Source: Triglochin maritima (taxonomy: Eukaryota > Streptophyta > Magnoliopsida > Alismatales > Juncaginaceae). Taken from it: a stretch of DNA of 64,000 bases. Made by a program: the position numbers and the translations under genes. Under the pieces are notes generated by a model. It searched no databases and had not been told where the DNA came from. It saw nothing but the letters and a program-made list of their open reading frames with translations. Shown piece after piece: positions 24,070 through 37,246 of this stretch (its first letter is position 1; each line of letters opens with the position of its first letter). Location of the stretch: NCBI GenBank assembly GCA_963682175.1, contig OY821777.1, positions 5,039,501 through 5,103,500 on the forward strand. The letters are read 5' to 3'.

Positions 24070-27000
24070 ATTGTTTTTGGGTTGTATGGAGATATCAATT
24101 TGATTAGAGTTGCTAGATTTGTGTCAGTTTTTCAGGCTAGAGGGTCCGTCTTGTCTGTCCTCATCGAAGATAGACTGGCCAACTAACTTGGGAGGATATC
24201 ATCTTCTTTATCAATGTGTTTATTTTACTAATAATAATAGGTTTAAATTTTAAAATAAGGGTTTTCCTTACAGTGATTTTCATGTTTGTTATTACTACAC
24301 TGCCATCTTTCATTGTGGGATTTGTCAATCATCAAGCCAAAATGTCAAATCTTGTCTCACAGTGAAAGTTAGATTATCAAAGGACCTGAATGGTCTTGAT
24401 AAGTTAAAACGTTAGGGACACTCCTTGACATTGATTTCCTTATTTTTTATTTTTTTATTCCTATAGAACCATTGTACTTTAACTAATGCAGCATGCCATT
24501 TTTTCCCTGTTGCTCAAATTACAAAAGATGAAAAAAAGGTAGAGTTGATATGATCATATTCTTGACAGGTTTTAGGTGCACTTGTGGCGCACATAGGCAG
24601 TGGTGTTTATTATGAAGTTAATTGTGCTTTGGAGATCATGATATCACTGACACTGAAACACTCAAAGGAGCTAGTTTCAGTTTCTTCTCATATTAATGGT
24701 GTGATTTTAGCATGTTTTTCATGTGATTTTTCAGAATTGCTACCTCATATCTAAGGTATTTTTCTTGTTTTACAGGCATCCTGGATTACCTAGAGCAATT
24801 TACTGAAGATAATCTCCACAAGGTGCATAACTACTTATTGTATACAGTTGTAACTTTTGCTGCCATTTTAAATTCTTAGCGTGTCACTTCTTATTGACCT
24901 TTTGTGTAGGTTTATGAAGTCTTTTGCCAATTAGCATTATTTTCTGAGTTAAGTACAGAATCCACTGGCTCGTCCTTTATGAACGAACTTCTAATGATCA
25001 TACGAAAGCAGGTGAACTGGAGAACATCACTTATGAGAGTAAGCTATTAATTTTATTTATTAATATTTATATGAGAAACATTTTCAACAACAAAAAGACA
25101 TTGATAAATTGCCATTTGTCAATTGATAGTTGGTTTGGTATTTGTTGTGTACAGCAGTACATGTTGGGAATGCAGATATGAGGTACAAAAAAATGGGAAT
25201 TATTGGAGCTTTAAAAATTATTTCCAAGCTTGGGGATGTAAATCCGACAACAAAGTTTTTTGTTTCCCAGGTAATTTTGGTATCCCAACATTCAGTAGCT
25301 CATGTTTATTATCTTTAATATCTCATGTCTGTGCTTATATTTGTTTATGTTGCCTTGTAGACTAGAATTGATGATTTTATTGGAAAATTATGTAATGTGT
25401 TTTACTGTTTCCTAGGGATTTATGGAATACATTAAGCACTTTTTATTGAAGATGTAAAGCCTTCATCTATAATATCTCAGTTTGTGCTTATATTCGTTTA
25501 TGCTGCGTTTTAGACTTAAATTGATGATTTTATTGCAAAATTGTGTAATGTGTTTTTATTGTTTCCCAGGGATTAGTTAAATACATTGTGAACTTTGGTT
25601 GGACATTACCTTTTAAAACTCAAGCACTTAGGTTGTGGATAGTGGATCCAACTCTATTTAGAGTGTTGAATGCACAATGTTATGTGAGTCTGTCTTCCCA
25701 ACGCTCTACACACACATGACCGAGATTATTCTTCGTGTCTACTTGTGGCTAATATAGGTTGGAGCAAGTTATTGAGGTTAGATGCCTGTTCACCTCTGGC
25801 AACCATGTGAGGCAAGGCTACGAGGCTCCCCTCTCTAGCCTGAGAGGCAACCTACTTCAATCAAGCAACTGTTTGGTAGCCTTTTTGGTCGCCTCAGTTG
25901 CCTCATGGCCTAAGAGCTCTTGTGGCCTTTCTGAAATCCTTTTTCACACCTTATAAAATTAATAAATGGATACCCTTTTGAGAGTTCATTTTCCCAAATT
26001 CTTATATTAAGACTAGGATTTTGTCACCTCTATAAACAAATTAAAATGACCCCACAACTTAGACACTAAAATTCTTGCCGGCCCACCACTTTCCGCCGAC
26101 CCTGGCAACCTCCATTAGGCTATATTTACTTGTATTAGTTGGTTTTGTTCATTTTTATTATGGTGGAAACTGAGAAAGGAACGAGTGATGGTATGGAATT
26201 TTGGGGTGTTCTCCATGTTTCAAAGGTATCCTTAATTCCTTTCTTTGGACCTATTTCCTGTTATCCTTAGTGGCGACTTCATTGGGTTTGATTATAATAA
26301 ATTGACCTTCGGTGTTCGTGGATTTTTCCCTTTGTATATTTTCTGCTCTTACATTGTTTGGAGGCACATATATGATCATGCAAAAGGCCATCCACATCTA
26401 GTAAGGTTCTAATTCCAAGTTTTGATAAACTCTTGATTTGTCTTAAATAATTAGTCTATTTTTCATCAACTCTGTACGACTGTGTAAGTGCAGTTTTTAT
26501 TTACTGGAATGATTTAGTGATTCCATAATCCTGCTGTGAAATGTTTGACTGGACTGCAGCCCACAGGGATAGCATTATGCAGCTAACTTCTTAGTGACAG
26601 ACAGACATTTATTAAGGCCAAGAGGCTCTTATTTTCTCTTGAAATCAGGAGCTGTGTGGGTTATGAAACAAGTAATATCATGTGTTTCTTATATTCTAAT
26701 TCATTCACAAACAATCTCCCATTCATCAAAACCAATCAGTAGTTTGCATAGAACTTATATACCTTTTATAAGGCACAATTTTTTGTTTTGTTTTGGTTTT
26801 CACTCTTCTTATTTAGCTATCTTCTAACTTAAGCACGTGTGTGTAGAAATCAATCATCAATGAGGCCCTGGAACTTTTAAAGATGTGTTTGGAATCATGC
26901 AGACCCAAAACCCTATCCTTAATCCTGTTTTACGATGAACTGATTCCTTTGTTGGAAGCCACTGAGCTCTCTCCATCAATCATGGAATGGTTTACTTTTC

Positions 27001-27610
27001 AATCTACGATTGGTTTTCTAGAGTTGTAGTATGGACTTAAGGGGGTAAGGTGCTTGTTGGGGAATTTGAGTCCATCTTTCTAAGTGATCTTGATGGTGGT
27101 CAGTTGCCTGACAAGAGTCGGTCTATCTGTTTAGAAGGTAATTTGATGACTCATTGTTGGGCTCATATATAGTTCGTCACCTTAATTTGTTAGTTTTTAT
27201 TTCTATTCTTCTATTATAGGGGAGTTATGGATGAATCTGGATGGAGATATATCAACCATATGCTTAGACATCTTGCAGTTGCTTTCCTCTTCAGAGCTGA
27301 AGTACGGTCATGTCTTGCAGCAGATGCATCTTTTTTCATCAGATTTGTTCGTGCTGTAAAGAATAAAACAATTTCTCACATATTTTGTCAGGTGTTCGTC
27401 CACTTTACAGATTCTCCCTGTACGGTTTCAACTACTATCCTCAGTGGGTGTAAAAAAAATTAAATATATGTTATTGATAGTTGATATATTATTGTAATTT
27501 CATGTGTAATGTTTTTTTCCTGTTAAAAGATTGAAAGGTCTGCAAGCGACGGTTCTTTGGGTGGTGATGACGCTCTTCTTGGTTGTCCTTTCCATCTACC
27601 TTCAGCAAAA

Positions 27611-29636
27611 GTAAATGCATTATGGTGAATTTTAATGTTTTACTGTTATTTCATATACTTTAATTAGTGCTCTGGTTTCCATTGTTCCTGCTTTCATGTA
27701 TAGGTACCTTTTGATTTAGAAGAACAGTTCACCTTCAATATTTATGCTTCTACGAATATGTGGATAGATACCTTATTTATCTTTTCATATTACTGGTCTA
27801 TTGGTACTTGCAGAAGCACAGAATCAAATGAACATATTATGTCAAACTTGCATGAAAATAATATAGGATCAGAAGCGTGAATACGTGATGGTCAGCCACA
27901 AGAATATTTGATTATTTGATTTTCCACGAGAGTATGATTCTTACAAGGAAAGGATGTCAAAAACAGAATATCTCGCATAAACTTGATCTTCATTCATTTA
28001 TGTCTTAATATTCAACATTAATATTTTGACGATACCTCCTCCGGTTTACAGAGAGGAAAGACATAAACTTGGACTTCATCCATTTACCACGCAATACCTC
28101 CTTCCAACATGTCATATTCAAGGTCTCAAGGACATAGAAGTGGTATTACTACATCAAACATCAAGACAAAATGTCGTGTGAATTAAATATTTAATTGTTT
28201 GGCTTTTTATGCTGTATTTTTCCTTATATACGAAGGATCTAATAGCCTTAAATTTTGTTTATGTATCGTTACTCTTGATAAAAAAATCAAATACAAACTT
28301 TAACTTGAAAATCTGAATCGTAGATCTTAATTTACAACATAAGTAGATTAAGGATATTGAAAATCATAAAATTTGATAATCATTTCATGTGATCTAAAAT
28401 CAAGTTTTTAGTGAATGTCGTGCGTTCATTTTACATCCTTATATATTGCGTAAAGTATATTCTAAATTGTATGCTTTTCAATATCATTAATCTACATATG
28501 TTATAGATCTTCTACTACTGTTTGAATCAATTTGGAGTTTAAATTTGATTTTATTATTAAATGCAAACATGTGTTAACGAAATTTAAGGGTAGTTGATCC
28601 ATTTTCATGTTAAAATTAGTAACTTCATGGCTTATTACTTTTACTTAAAAATTTACTACTACGTACATTTATATATTTAAGATATAATTTATATAATTTA
28701 ATACATAAAAATTATGCAAACCGCAAAATATGAATCATTTTATAATGTAAATGTATGTTGCACATCCGTTTTGTATTCATGCCGTTTTATCAAATATATG
28801 TTATGTATATGTTTATTAAGGATATTGATATGCTATTTTTGTATCCGTAGTTGATCCATATTTGTAACTCATATATGGATATAGAAATAGTAATATCTAT
28901 ATCCAATCCGTTCGCACCTGATTGGAACAATTCTTAGCTGAAGCAAATGCATGTTCGTTTACTAGCTTAACCACCTTTTGGCAATGGACTATGCAGTAGA
29001 TGTATCGGATGCTAACTTCTGGCCAAGTTGCCTAGGTTCGCTTGTATTAGGTGATTAGGTTTTCTTGTATTCTGCAACTCCAGGCCCTAAGCTCCCTTTA
29101 GTCTGCTCGTCCATATTAAACTTCATAGTTACCGTAAAACCATCTTGCCAAGCACCTACAAACGTGGTGTTGTTTCTCAATATATTCGATCAATGTCCAA
29201 AAATCGTTGTTATATGCTGGTAGTAGGGGTGCAAATGGATTGAATATGACTTATTATATCCATATTTGATTTGTGGGAATGGATTGTCTTGAAAATGAAA
29301 AATGCATATCCATATTCTTAAAAATGGATAGCTGCTTGACTAAAAGGTGCGATAGCAACTCGAGCAAGGGGAGCATATATTTTATAAACGGATAAGGATA
29401 AAAAATGGATATATGTGACGTACATATATAATATAAAAAGAGTATATCATGGTAAATCACATACATTTTTACCTCTTAAATTATATAAAATTATAATATA
29501 ACTATTTTAGTTTAGAAATGTAACAAATTTGATGTGTAAGTAAAAGTTTAAAAATCACTAATTTAAAATTATATAGGAAAAAATATTAGATTAGTGTCGT
29601 GGATATAAGTATCATTTTCGTTGTATTCATAATATA
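27611..29636. other. AT-rich intergenic sequence after the FANCD2 relic
   Basis: No gene seen. Around 28780-28920 and 29225-29450 there are blocks of TGGATAT/ATATCCAT motifs starting or ending in GGTGCAAATGGAT or TCCGTTCGCACC, resembling decayed hAT-type MITEs, but I could not define both ends. Confidence 0.5.
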
Positions 29637-29919
29637 TAGGGTTGTCAATTTTGGCTCGACTCGATAGCTCGAATCGAACTTGACTTGAAAAACGTTCGAC
29701 TATAATTTAACTTGAAAATAATGGATCTTGATGAAAAACAAAAAAAAACTTCAAATTTGGTTCCGTAAACGAGTCGTTCGAGCTCGAAAAAAAATATGAT
29801 GCTCGACTCGACAGCTCGTTCGAAATTTTATTTCTCCATTTATAAAAACTAATTGTATTTGGTAATAAGATAATACTTATGACTCAAAATTTCGCCCGAC
29901 TCGGCTCGTTTACCCCCTA
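29637..29919 (-). mobile_element. hAT-type MITE, family 1, copy a (283 bp)
   Basis: Ends TAGGGTTGTCAA and (inverted) TAGGGGGTAAAC, with perfect 8-bp target duplications ATAATATA at 29629-29636 and 29920-29927. The interior is rich in CTCGACTCG/CGAGTCG motifs. It is in opposite orientation to the copies at 39158-39443 and 59012-59299. Confidence 0.88.
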
Positions 29920-29927
29920 ATAATATA

Positions 29928-32900
29928 CTCCTAAATCTAGTTTTATGTGAAATTTTGAATTGAATTGGATGTCAGATATTGTTGGAATTAGGGTTAATCT
30001 CCGATTTTATCCGAATTTCCACGTAAAACTAAGTTTACAAGTGTATTAGAGATGCAATGCAAAAATTGCAAAAACTACTGCGAATGTGTTGATATAATGT
30101 ATTTTTAAAGTTTAGAAAGCCAAAATGTTACAAAACGAAAATTTGGAGGTGGGAGCAAACAGAGTCGGTGGTTTTAGGAAAATTTACGGAAGTAATTGTG
30201 AGAGAGGAGGCGATTACCCTTATTCGCTTTAGACGAAAATTGTATCATGGATTTCATTTTATGTTTCATGAAAATGATATATGCGACGTATTTTTCATTA
30301 AACATGTGTAGTGAAAATGGTATTTGTGATTTCATTTTCTCTCTAATAAAAAAATAATAAAGTTTTCGTGTTCTTGTCTTAATTTTTGACAAATAACTTT
30401 TTCAACCTTATATTCTGTTAATTTAATTTATTTTATTATTTAAAAAATCCTATACTAAATATGAATTGGATGTTTTAGAAACAAATACGTCCGAAATATC
30501 AACATTTATATTTATCGAACAAGTATATCATTACTGTATTGAAAATCTCTACTTTAACAAAAATAGAAAGTTTTGAAAAAACTTGTTAACATAGTTTTAG
30601 GTTGGTTGATTTATGAACAATGAATAATAAGAATGATGGTTTGATTTTGTGTTAGGATTAATTTTTGGAAAGTTTTAAAATGAGTGGTATAAAAGGTGAA
30701 GGAAATGAAAACAATTAGTATTTGGGGTAACGAAAATTTACATGGTAGATTTTAGTAATTTATACTTATAATTTACGAAGTTAATCTAAACTACTAATAT
30801 AATACATTATTAGTTATATATATTGTTGAATTTTTTTCTTCTCATATGTAGAGATACCTAGGGAAAAAAATGTCCGTATTTATAAATGTTTACTTTTTTT
30901 ATCTATATGCTTAGCACATATTCCAAGAACTTTATTTTGTTCTTGTAAAAATTATTTGGCGTAAGAAAGTAATGTTTTCAACAATATTAACTGATCACCT
31001 AAGACCTTGAGCAGCGTACGTGATGAGTTTGGATGCGCAAACGACATTCAAGTTAGTACGCTATGAACATAATATCACATAGAAGTTATGTTTCATGATG
31101 CGAAAAACTTTTTAATGAGTTTCGCTTCGGTCCAGTACTCTTAGAATGGTGTTTTTAAGGATAATGTGTAAGTAGAGATAAAGAACACAGTGAGGAGAAA
31201 TACTTCCACTGATATTGCATAAGAAACTTAGATATTTTCGGAGTAGTGATAAACAAGGTCAAAATTAGACTCCAAACATTTCCTAATAGGGGCCGAGGGG
31301 TCTCCTCGGGGCTCGAGATGCACGTAGACGTTTTTTGCAAAATACTCCCACAAATAATATCTAGACATAAAGATGATTAATGTGGAAATTACCCAAAGTT
31401 AATTGTTTCATATCCTCTCTCTAATCTTATTTCAAATTTCAAAATCAAATTCTTTCACCCCCTCCCTCCTCCTTTCCTCCCCCTCTGTCCATTCCCACTT
31501 TTTGTCCTCCTCCAGTGCTGGTAGTTTCCTCTTCCTCCTTCGGCTTCCCTTTTCGGTATCTTTACTTCTCTAGTTTTCACTTTTCTCTTCCTCCTTCGGC
31601 TTCCCTTTTCGGTATCTTTACTTCTCTAGTTTTGTCCTCCCTGACCTTTTCCTCCAACTTCGTCCTCCGTCGGCATTCACCTCATCCGGTTTCGTCCTCT
31701 GGTCCTGTCCTCCTCCGATCTCCTCCAACTCTTCTATTCTTCGGTGTTCTCTTTTGTTTTTGAATGATGTGAAACATGTCCGGATAAAATTGCATTGATT
31801 TTTTGTTAGATAGAAGCTAAGTGAGAGCAGGAATAACTACAAATTTGATATCTGGATATCTGATACGTTGATGTCCGGATGTGTGGGTATGTAGATATCC
31901 TGATTATTTTCAAAAAATTGTTTAGTATTATAAACTTTGATATATTTACTATTTTTGTGTGATAACATTTTATCTGATTGTTTTTAATGTTCATCTTGGT
32001 ATAACATGTTGTGTCTGAATGAGTTTATTTTTTATGATATTGTACATGTTCAGATTAAATATTTTGAGGTTCCATAAATGTTTGGGGTGCTTTGTAATAA
32101 ATTTGTATATCTTGATATTTATGTGGATATATCTGATCAAATAACACATTTGATATATGTCTGGATAAGTGATGATACAAGATAATTGAGTATTGTTTAG
32201 TTGTTTGATATCTTATATGTATGTCCAGACAAAGACAGTCCATACATGTTTGTCATGTTCAGCAAGTACAAGCATAAATGAATATATCTGGATAGGAGGG
32301 ACAATAATGTGTGCAAATAGAAATGATGATACAAGTTAACTGATAACTTATATATCTGGAATAGTAAGGATATAAGCTGTTGTAAGTGTAGGCATATTAC
32401 CAACCTAAATCTGAACAATTGGATATCCAGATATTTGATTACGATATATCTTGTTTAAACATTTGCTGACTTGTCCAGCAAACACAAACATGAAAATCTA
32501 AACGACGAACATCGATTTTTCGTCAATAATCAGTTTCATAAACTTGTTAATCTATATCGAGATGAAAATACAACTTTCATACCACGTATGTAATGATATA
32601 TTTAGCTAGCTTATTTGTCTGAATGTCGTTTTGAGTTGGGTAGCAAAACAAGATAGTAGCAATACAATAACACATTTGATATATTTAAAATACAAAGTTG
32701 TCTGGATATGTCCAACACATATGGAACATAACACCGTTATAATAGATAATTTCATTCTTATCATGATAGTATTGTATGGATGTGTCCACTACCACACAAC
32801 TAGCATAAGCTAATATATATGTTCACGATTGTCGAGCTTAAAATTACACAAAATGTTTTCTGTAATTGTAAAGCTCGAAATACAATATTTGTTTAAAGAG

Positions 32901-33519
32901 AAAGAGCGACGAAATCGTGATTGTGGTGTACCAAGATTGTACGACCTGCAAAAGAATTTTTGAGTTTTGAATTAAATAACATCCGTACGCAGGGGGTGCT
33001 GGTTTTGAGGTAATATTTAATTAGAAATGGATGGACATATGAAAAATGTCAGAAAAGGCTAACTTGATGAGTTTCGATTTGTGCCGTTCATTTTTCAGCC
33101 CACGTGGTGTTAGTGTGAAGTTCCACGAAACTTTGGAACCCGAAATTGAGCCCGCAATGATATGATAGTCGGCAGTAAAAGGGGTTTCAACGTAAATTTA
33201 AAACAGAAGAAGAATGCAGGACACTGTTTGTCATAAAAAAGAGGCAACAGTACACTAAAATTAATTAATCATACAAAGACTCAAGTGCTCATGCAACGGA
33301 AGGTGAGCTGTATCTTTCCCGCATAACAGAAACAATGAAAGCATCTTTCATTGCATGTACCGGGCGAACCAGGATACGGTAACTCCAGATGCTAGCCTAG
33401 AATTGCTACGGAGTGAAAGATATTTGCAGAAATAACTACATCATGCAACTGAATCTCCCTTAATATGACAAAAAAACCGTGGTTTGCTGGAAAAACATCA
33501 TACACAATCTTGAGCTGAA
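29928..33519. other. AT-rich intergenic sequence
   Basis: No gene recognised. It includes a 56-bp tandem duplication (31531-31586 and 31587-31637, CTTCCTCCTTCGGCTTCCC type) in a pyrimidine-rich stretch. It also includes a region, 31770-32820, with many loose GTCYGGATA or TATCCAGA motifs. Short open frames here have no family features. Confidence 0.5.
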
Positions 33520-34035
33520 TTACAATCGCAAAACCAGATCAATTTCGTCGGACGTATCCCCCTGGCTTGAACACTTAGAAGTAGGAATATCCTTGACGAC
33601 ATTGTCATATTGTTGCATCTGAGAAGAAGGCCAACGCCAAGAACAATCCTTTCTCATGTTCGATATTTCCAACCTAGCTTTCTCACTAAATATACTACCA
33701 TCATTCATGTACAAGCCGCAATGTTCAGTTAGGAAAGGAGGTGGGTGGAAAGAGAAGTACTCAGTATCATTTCGGAAACAGCTAGCAGTGGTGCTATCAT
33801 ACGACTCAGGCGCGGTTGTACTCCGTCCAACACTCCTTTCCTTTTTGTGGGCATTCTGATGGCCACCAAGGGCCTGAGACTTCAGGAACTTCTTGTTGCA
33901 AAAGAGACATGGAAATAGCCTAGTATCACGTCTGTCTTTGCCGGATGATGATGCCAAAGTTAGAGATAAATCCAAGGATGGACATGATTGTTTTCTGGAT
34001 GAAGTTGGAAAAGAATGAGAAGAAAATGGCTCCAT
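33520..34035 (-). CDS. Single C2H2 zinc-finger EAR repressor (SUPERMAN/KNUCKLES-like)
   Basis: Intronless 171-residue protein, a common layout for this plant transcription-repressor class. It has one C2H2 finger with Cys43, Cys46, His59 and His63 ([20 protein letters not shown]) containing the plant-specific QALGGH DNA-contact motif. An EAR repression motif lies before it (SLDLSLTL, residues 20-27) and another at the C-terminus (DLVLRL). EAR motifs recruit TOPLESS-type corepressors. The rest is Ser-rich and unstructured. The start is the ATG before [20 protein letters not shown]-like sequence lies about 80 bases upstream. The reading frame is intact and nothing suggests decay. I cannot assign a specific member. 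Confidence 0.9.
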   Translation of the reverse strand: MEPFSSHSFPTSSRKQSCPSLDLSLTLASSSGKDRRDTRLFPCLFCNKKFLKSQALGGHQNAHKKERSVGRSTTAPESYDSTTASCFRNDTEYFSFHPPPFLTEHCGLYMNDGSIFSEKARLEISNMRKDCSWRWPSSQMQQYDNVVKDIPTSKCSSQGDTSDEIDLVLRL

Positions 34036-34111
34036 TCTGCTTTCTAATGCCTCTTAGCTACCAACTACATGCATGCTCGGTGTAATATGGTAAGCACTGA
34101 GAAAGACGGCC

Positions 34112-34117
34112 ATATAA
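34112..34117 (-). promoter_or_regulatory. Candidate TATA box of the zinc-finger gene
   Basis: Minus strand reads CTTATATGG about 80 bases upstream of the ATG at 34035. The spacing suits a core promoter with a short leader. Sequence-only evidence. Confidence 0.4.
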
Positions 34118-34419
34118 GTAGATCGCATAAAGGTCCTTCAGCTAAAAGAAGCGCAGACACACGGACGGAGTCAATCATATGATTTGATGAGAGTCACATC
34201 TTGTTTTTTATTCCCTACCCATCTCCGTGTCGTCTTATTAAAATTTGAATCCAGAAGAAACACCCATGCAATAATAAACATTAGATGTATATGCCATGCA
34301 CTGTTTGACACGGGATGCCTTCCGTACACTGTCAGGGTCCAGACACCAAATATGTGGCCCAACGTGTGGGAATCACACGTTACTGCTGTTTCTGTAACTA
34401 AGAACACCTTTCTTTTGCC

Positions 34420-34605
34420 TACCCCGGGTGTGCAGTGGAGCGTAGTGGTTTGGGGAATGCCTGAAGACATTAGTTCGAACTCTCACTTTGCATGTCAAAT
34501 TTTCCCGATGAAAATGGTGTAGGTGTAGACTACTTTCAATTTAGAACCCCAGCCTACCTAACCCAAGTAGGAGCAGGTACCGAAAAATTCTGGATCATGG
34601 GGGAA
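34420..34605 (+). mobile_element. tRNA-derived SINE (186 bp) with 17-bp target duplication
   Basis: Flanked by AACACCTTTCTTTTGCC (34403-34419) and AACACCTTTCTTCTGCC (34606-34622), 16 of 17 identical. The 5' part has a polymerase III A-box-like TAGTGGTTTGGGG (near 34444) and a B-box-like AGTTCGAACTC (near 34471), spaced as in tRNA-derived SINEs. It ends in a short GGGGGAAAA tail. It is not a functional tRNA: no cloverleaf can be drawn. Confidence 0.8.
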
Positions 34606-34622
34606 AACACCTTTCTTCTGCC

Positions 34623-37246
34623 ATAACAGCACAGTGCTACCACAACTGCAGAGGATTTGCTATTATCAGCAGCAAGTGCTTCATTGACATCATTGTTGCA
34701 TCACTAATGCACTCATTACGTTCCATTTGCACCTTGCTTTCCTATGCATGCCCCCACGACCACAAGGATAGATGCAATACAAGTGATTCAACCTTAATGG
34801 TAAGTATCAGCACAATACCTTCGACAAGCTCTGGTTACGCTCGTGCACAAAGCAAGTTCTGCATGTGCGCTCATTGCTCCGTCACACAGCAGTGCAGAAT
34901 AGAGCCAGCAAGATCAGGAGACAGCCATGTCTTCATTGGATTTCTGTAAAGCTGTCTCTGGAACTGACTATCATCTGCATATGACTTGGTCATTTTACTG
35001 ATTAAACTAGTCAATCGGGGAAAACATGCCAAGAGAATGAATTAGTACCATTCTTTCTTAATTGACTGCACGGAATGGAGGTCAATGGAAAATATGAGAC
35101 TACAGTAATGCTAGAACAAGAGAAGTGTGGAACTCCCGAAGGAATACAGAACAAAAACAAAAGGCTATGGCCAAAGAAACTGCTGAACAGACGAGGAAAT
35201 CAGATTCATATCAACTTGACATTTTAATCTGTCAAAAAATATATTTATCACCAGGCAAAGAAACACACAAGAAATAACACAAAGTAATGTTATCCAACAA
35301 CGGGTAAATTGGTCCAGAGTTCCAGAAGACACTGGGACAACAATGGAACATTTTTTTCAAGAAAACAACTGTAAACCTAACCAGACAATGCTTTGAAAAA
35401 CTGAGAACAAGGAACCAAGATGCACTTAAGCAACCATTAAACCTAAAAATTGATATAATGTGTCATTAGGCGGCGTTAAATATAAAACAAGGCATTTTTA
35501 CATGATTTAGAAACACTTTCGGAACAACCTGCAACCAAGAAACAGAGACCATGTTAGTAGGCGGAAAACAACAAAAGATGGTGTTGTATAATTGCATTTT
35601 TATTCATCAACCACTACCTCATAAACAGTTAAAACTTCCCCCCACCCACTATCAAAACATAAGGAAAAGACTCCAAACATTTCGCACAGGAAAAGTCATC
35701 AACTCAGAAACAGATACATGTTCCTGGAGTTGATTTGATAGCCATACGAATACGATGTCAGAAACTTTGCCAGCACCAACTCATCAACTCAATGATGCAT
35801 GGCTCCACTTGCTAGTATCAACCTTGCTTCTCCGGAGACTATTATGCAGGATTTGATTCTCACCAAATTGTGGCCCCATAAGATGTCATCAGAGATGTTT
35901 CTAGGTTACAGGAGCACATAAATGATGATGCAAATAACTGGAAAAAAAGGTACTAGCTGCATAAATGAAGATGATACAGCATGAGAAGTCGTAACTTTAT
36001 TTGTGTGGGTACAAAGATCTAGAGGTCATTCTTGATGAGCATGATCAAATTTGTGGCATAGTTATGACATTCAACAACCATGTCCAAATCCATCAAACTG
36101 ACGGCAGCAACATTATACCAAGTTTCACCTTATGGAGCCATAGTGCATTCCCTTCATCCACGCTTTCGCTGAAAGTTAAGAATCAAAACCTTTCATGTAA
36201 TGTACAAGTACCATCTGTAGACCTAACCCTCCAGTTAAAATAAAAATAAATTTAACCTACTTCGTATTAGGGAAAACCATATTTAGCAAATAACGTAATC
36301 AGACATTTTCTTATAAGCATTGGGGCTGAAAGTTGGTGGGGATCACTACTTCAAAGTCCCAATATCTTGCAAGGCATGGTGCCATTTCTGAAAATTCTAA
36401 CTTTAGACTTTTAGTCCTTTCGTCTTTCACATTTCCCTTCGTGCCCTCAGTAATTTAGTAAACCTTAAATGGAGATCATTGTAGGAGTAAGAGTTCACAC
36501 TCCCTTGAAGCAAGAGGCGCAAATTCAAATTCTTGCTCTCTTACAAAGAGATGAACTACCCCTGTATTTACTTGAAGTGTGTAAGTCACTTGAAATGTTT
36601 ACAATTCAAGGATGGTACGTTACCTAAAAAGTACATGTTCAAAACACACTTTACTACAATAGAATTTGCTCATCCATGTATGAGATACTGATATGACCAT
36701 GAAAGCAGATTCAAAGTTTCCTGGTCACTTCAAGCAAAATCATCCATCAGCCATCAGATCATATAAATATCAATGTATAAAGGAAGCATGCCTTCATCAT
36801 GATTTCGGCAATTTTGCATGAAGTGATCACCTTATATTTGTCATTTCAAACACCAAACAAATTCAATTCATGGAAATGCAATTACTTGCTAATAGGTTTC
36901 AGATGTTATAGCGAAGATTTGGTTATTATTACTAAAAAACAATCTAAAACTCATAATATTAAGTCCCAATTGGCAAAGCAAGTCAATGACTAACAGCCCA
37001 GGGAAGAGAATGGGTGTTATATGATGAACCATGGATTTGGATGCATTCCATTCGATTTACATATTACACATGCAAGATTTTAACATCACAAGTTGATTAA
37101 AGCAAGAAGGAAAGAAACAAAGAGCTTCAGGTCTACCCTTTGAAATCACTAATTGGTTAGCAAGTTCTACATTTCATAACAACGGGTCCATGCTCCATAG
37201 ACTTTCTGATTGAAATGAAAAATGAGAAGGCCCACAAAGTAGAGAC
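34623..37246. other. Intergenic sequence
   Basis: No gene seen. Around 36480-36620 there is a possible second SINE-like block (GCAAATTCAAATTCTTGC resembles a B box), but I found no target duplication. Confidence 0.45.

Larger units (their letters stand above)
19496..27610 (+). pseudogene. FANCD2: FANCD2-like gene, N-terminal part only, multiple lesions
   Basis: FANCD2 is the monoubiquitinated scaffold of interstrand-crosslink repair. The start at 19496 has a strong context (CCACCATGG) and encodes MVFLQRKRPPPPRPDS. Recognisable exons: 19496-19829, 21497-21950 (LEKLPEHFD, NQFRWLDFLVDP, LKKEIIGSLPEIIGDKN), about 22088-22259, 22938-23148, 23270-23404, 24569-24698, 24776-24822, 24910 to about 25038, about 25148-25270 (YKKMGIIGALKIISKLGD), 26847-26989, about 27055-27137, 27220-27355 and 27530-27610 (GSLGGDDALLGCPFHLPSAK). 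Lesions: a 46-C run shifts frame in exon 1; TAA at 21597-21599 where CAA (Gln) is expected; the segment after LQDK is missing; an extra T near 23012; no GT donor after DTYSRQ near 23404; TAA at 27356. Roughly the first 600 of about 1,400-1,500 residues are represented; homology stops at 27610. It could be a relic of a duplicate or of the only copy. Confidence 0.88.

Noticed and set aside
34425..34500. A tRNA gene
   Set aside because: A and B boxes are present but the acceptor and anticodon stems cannot form, and the block is flanked by a 17-bp target duplication, so it is a SINE.
36001..36243. 80-codon open frame
   Set aside because: Starts on a non-ATG codon, has no recognisable motif and lies in repeat-rich intergenic DNA.
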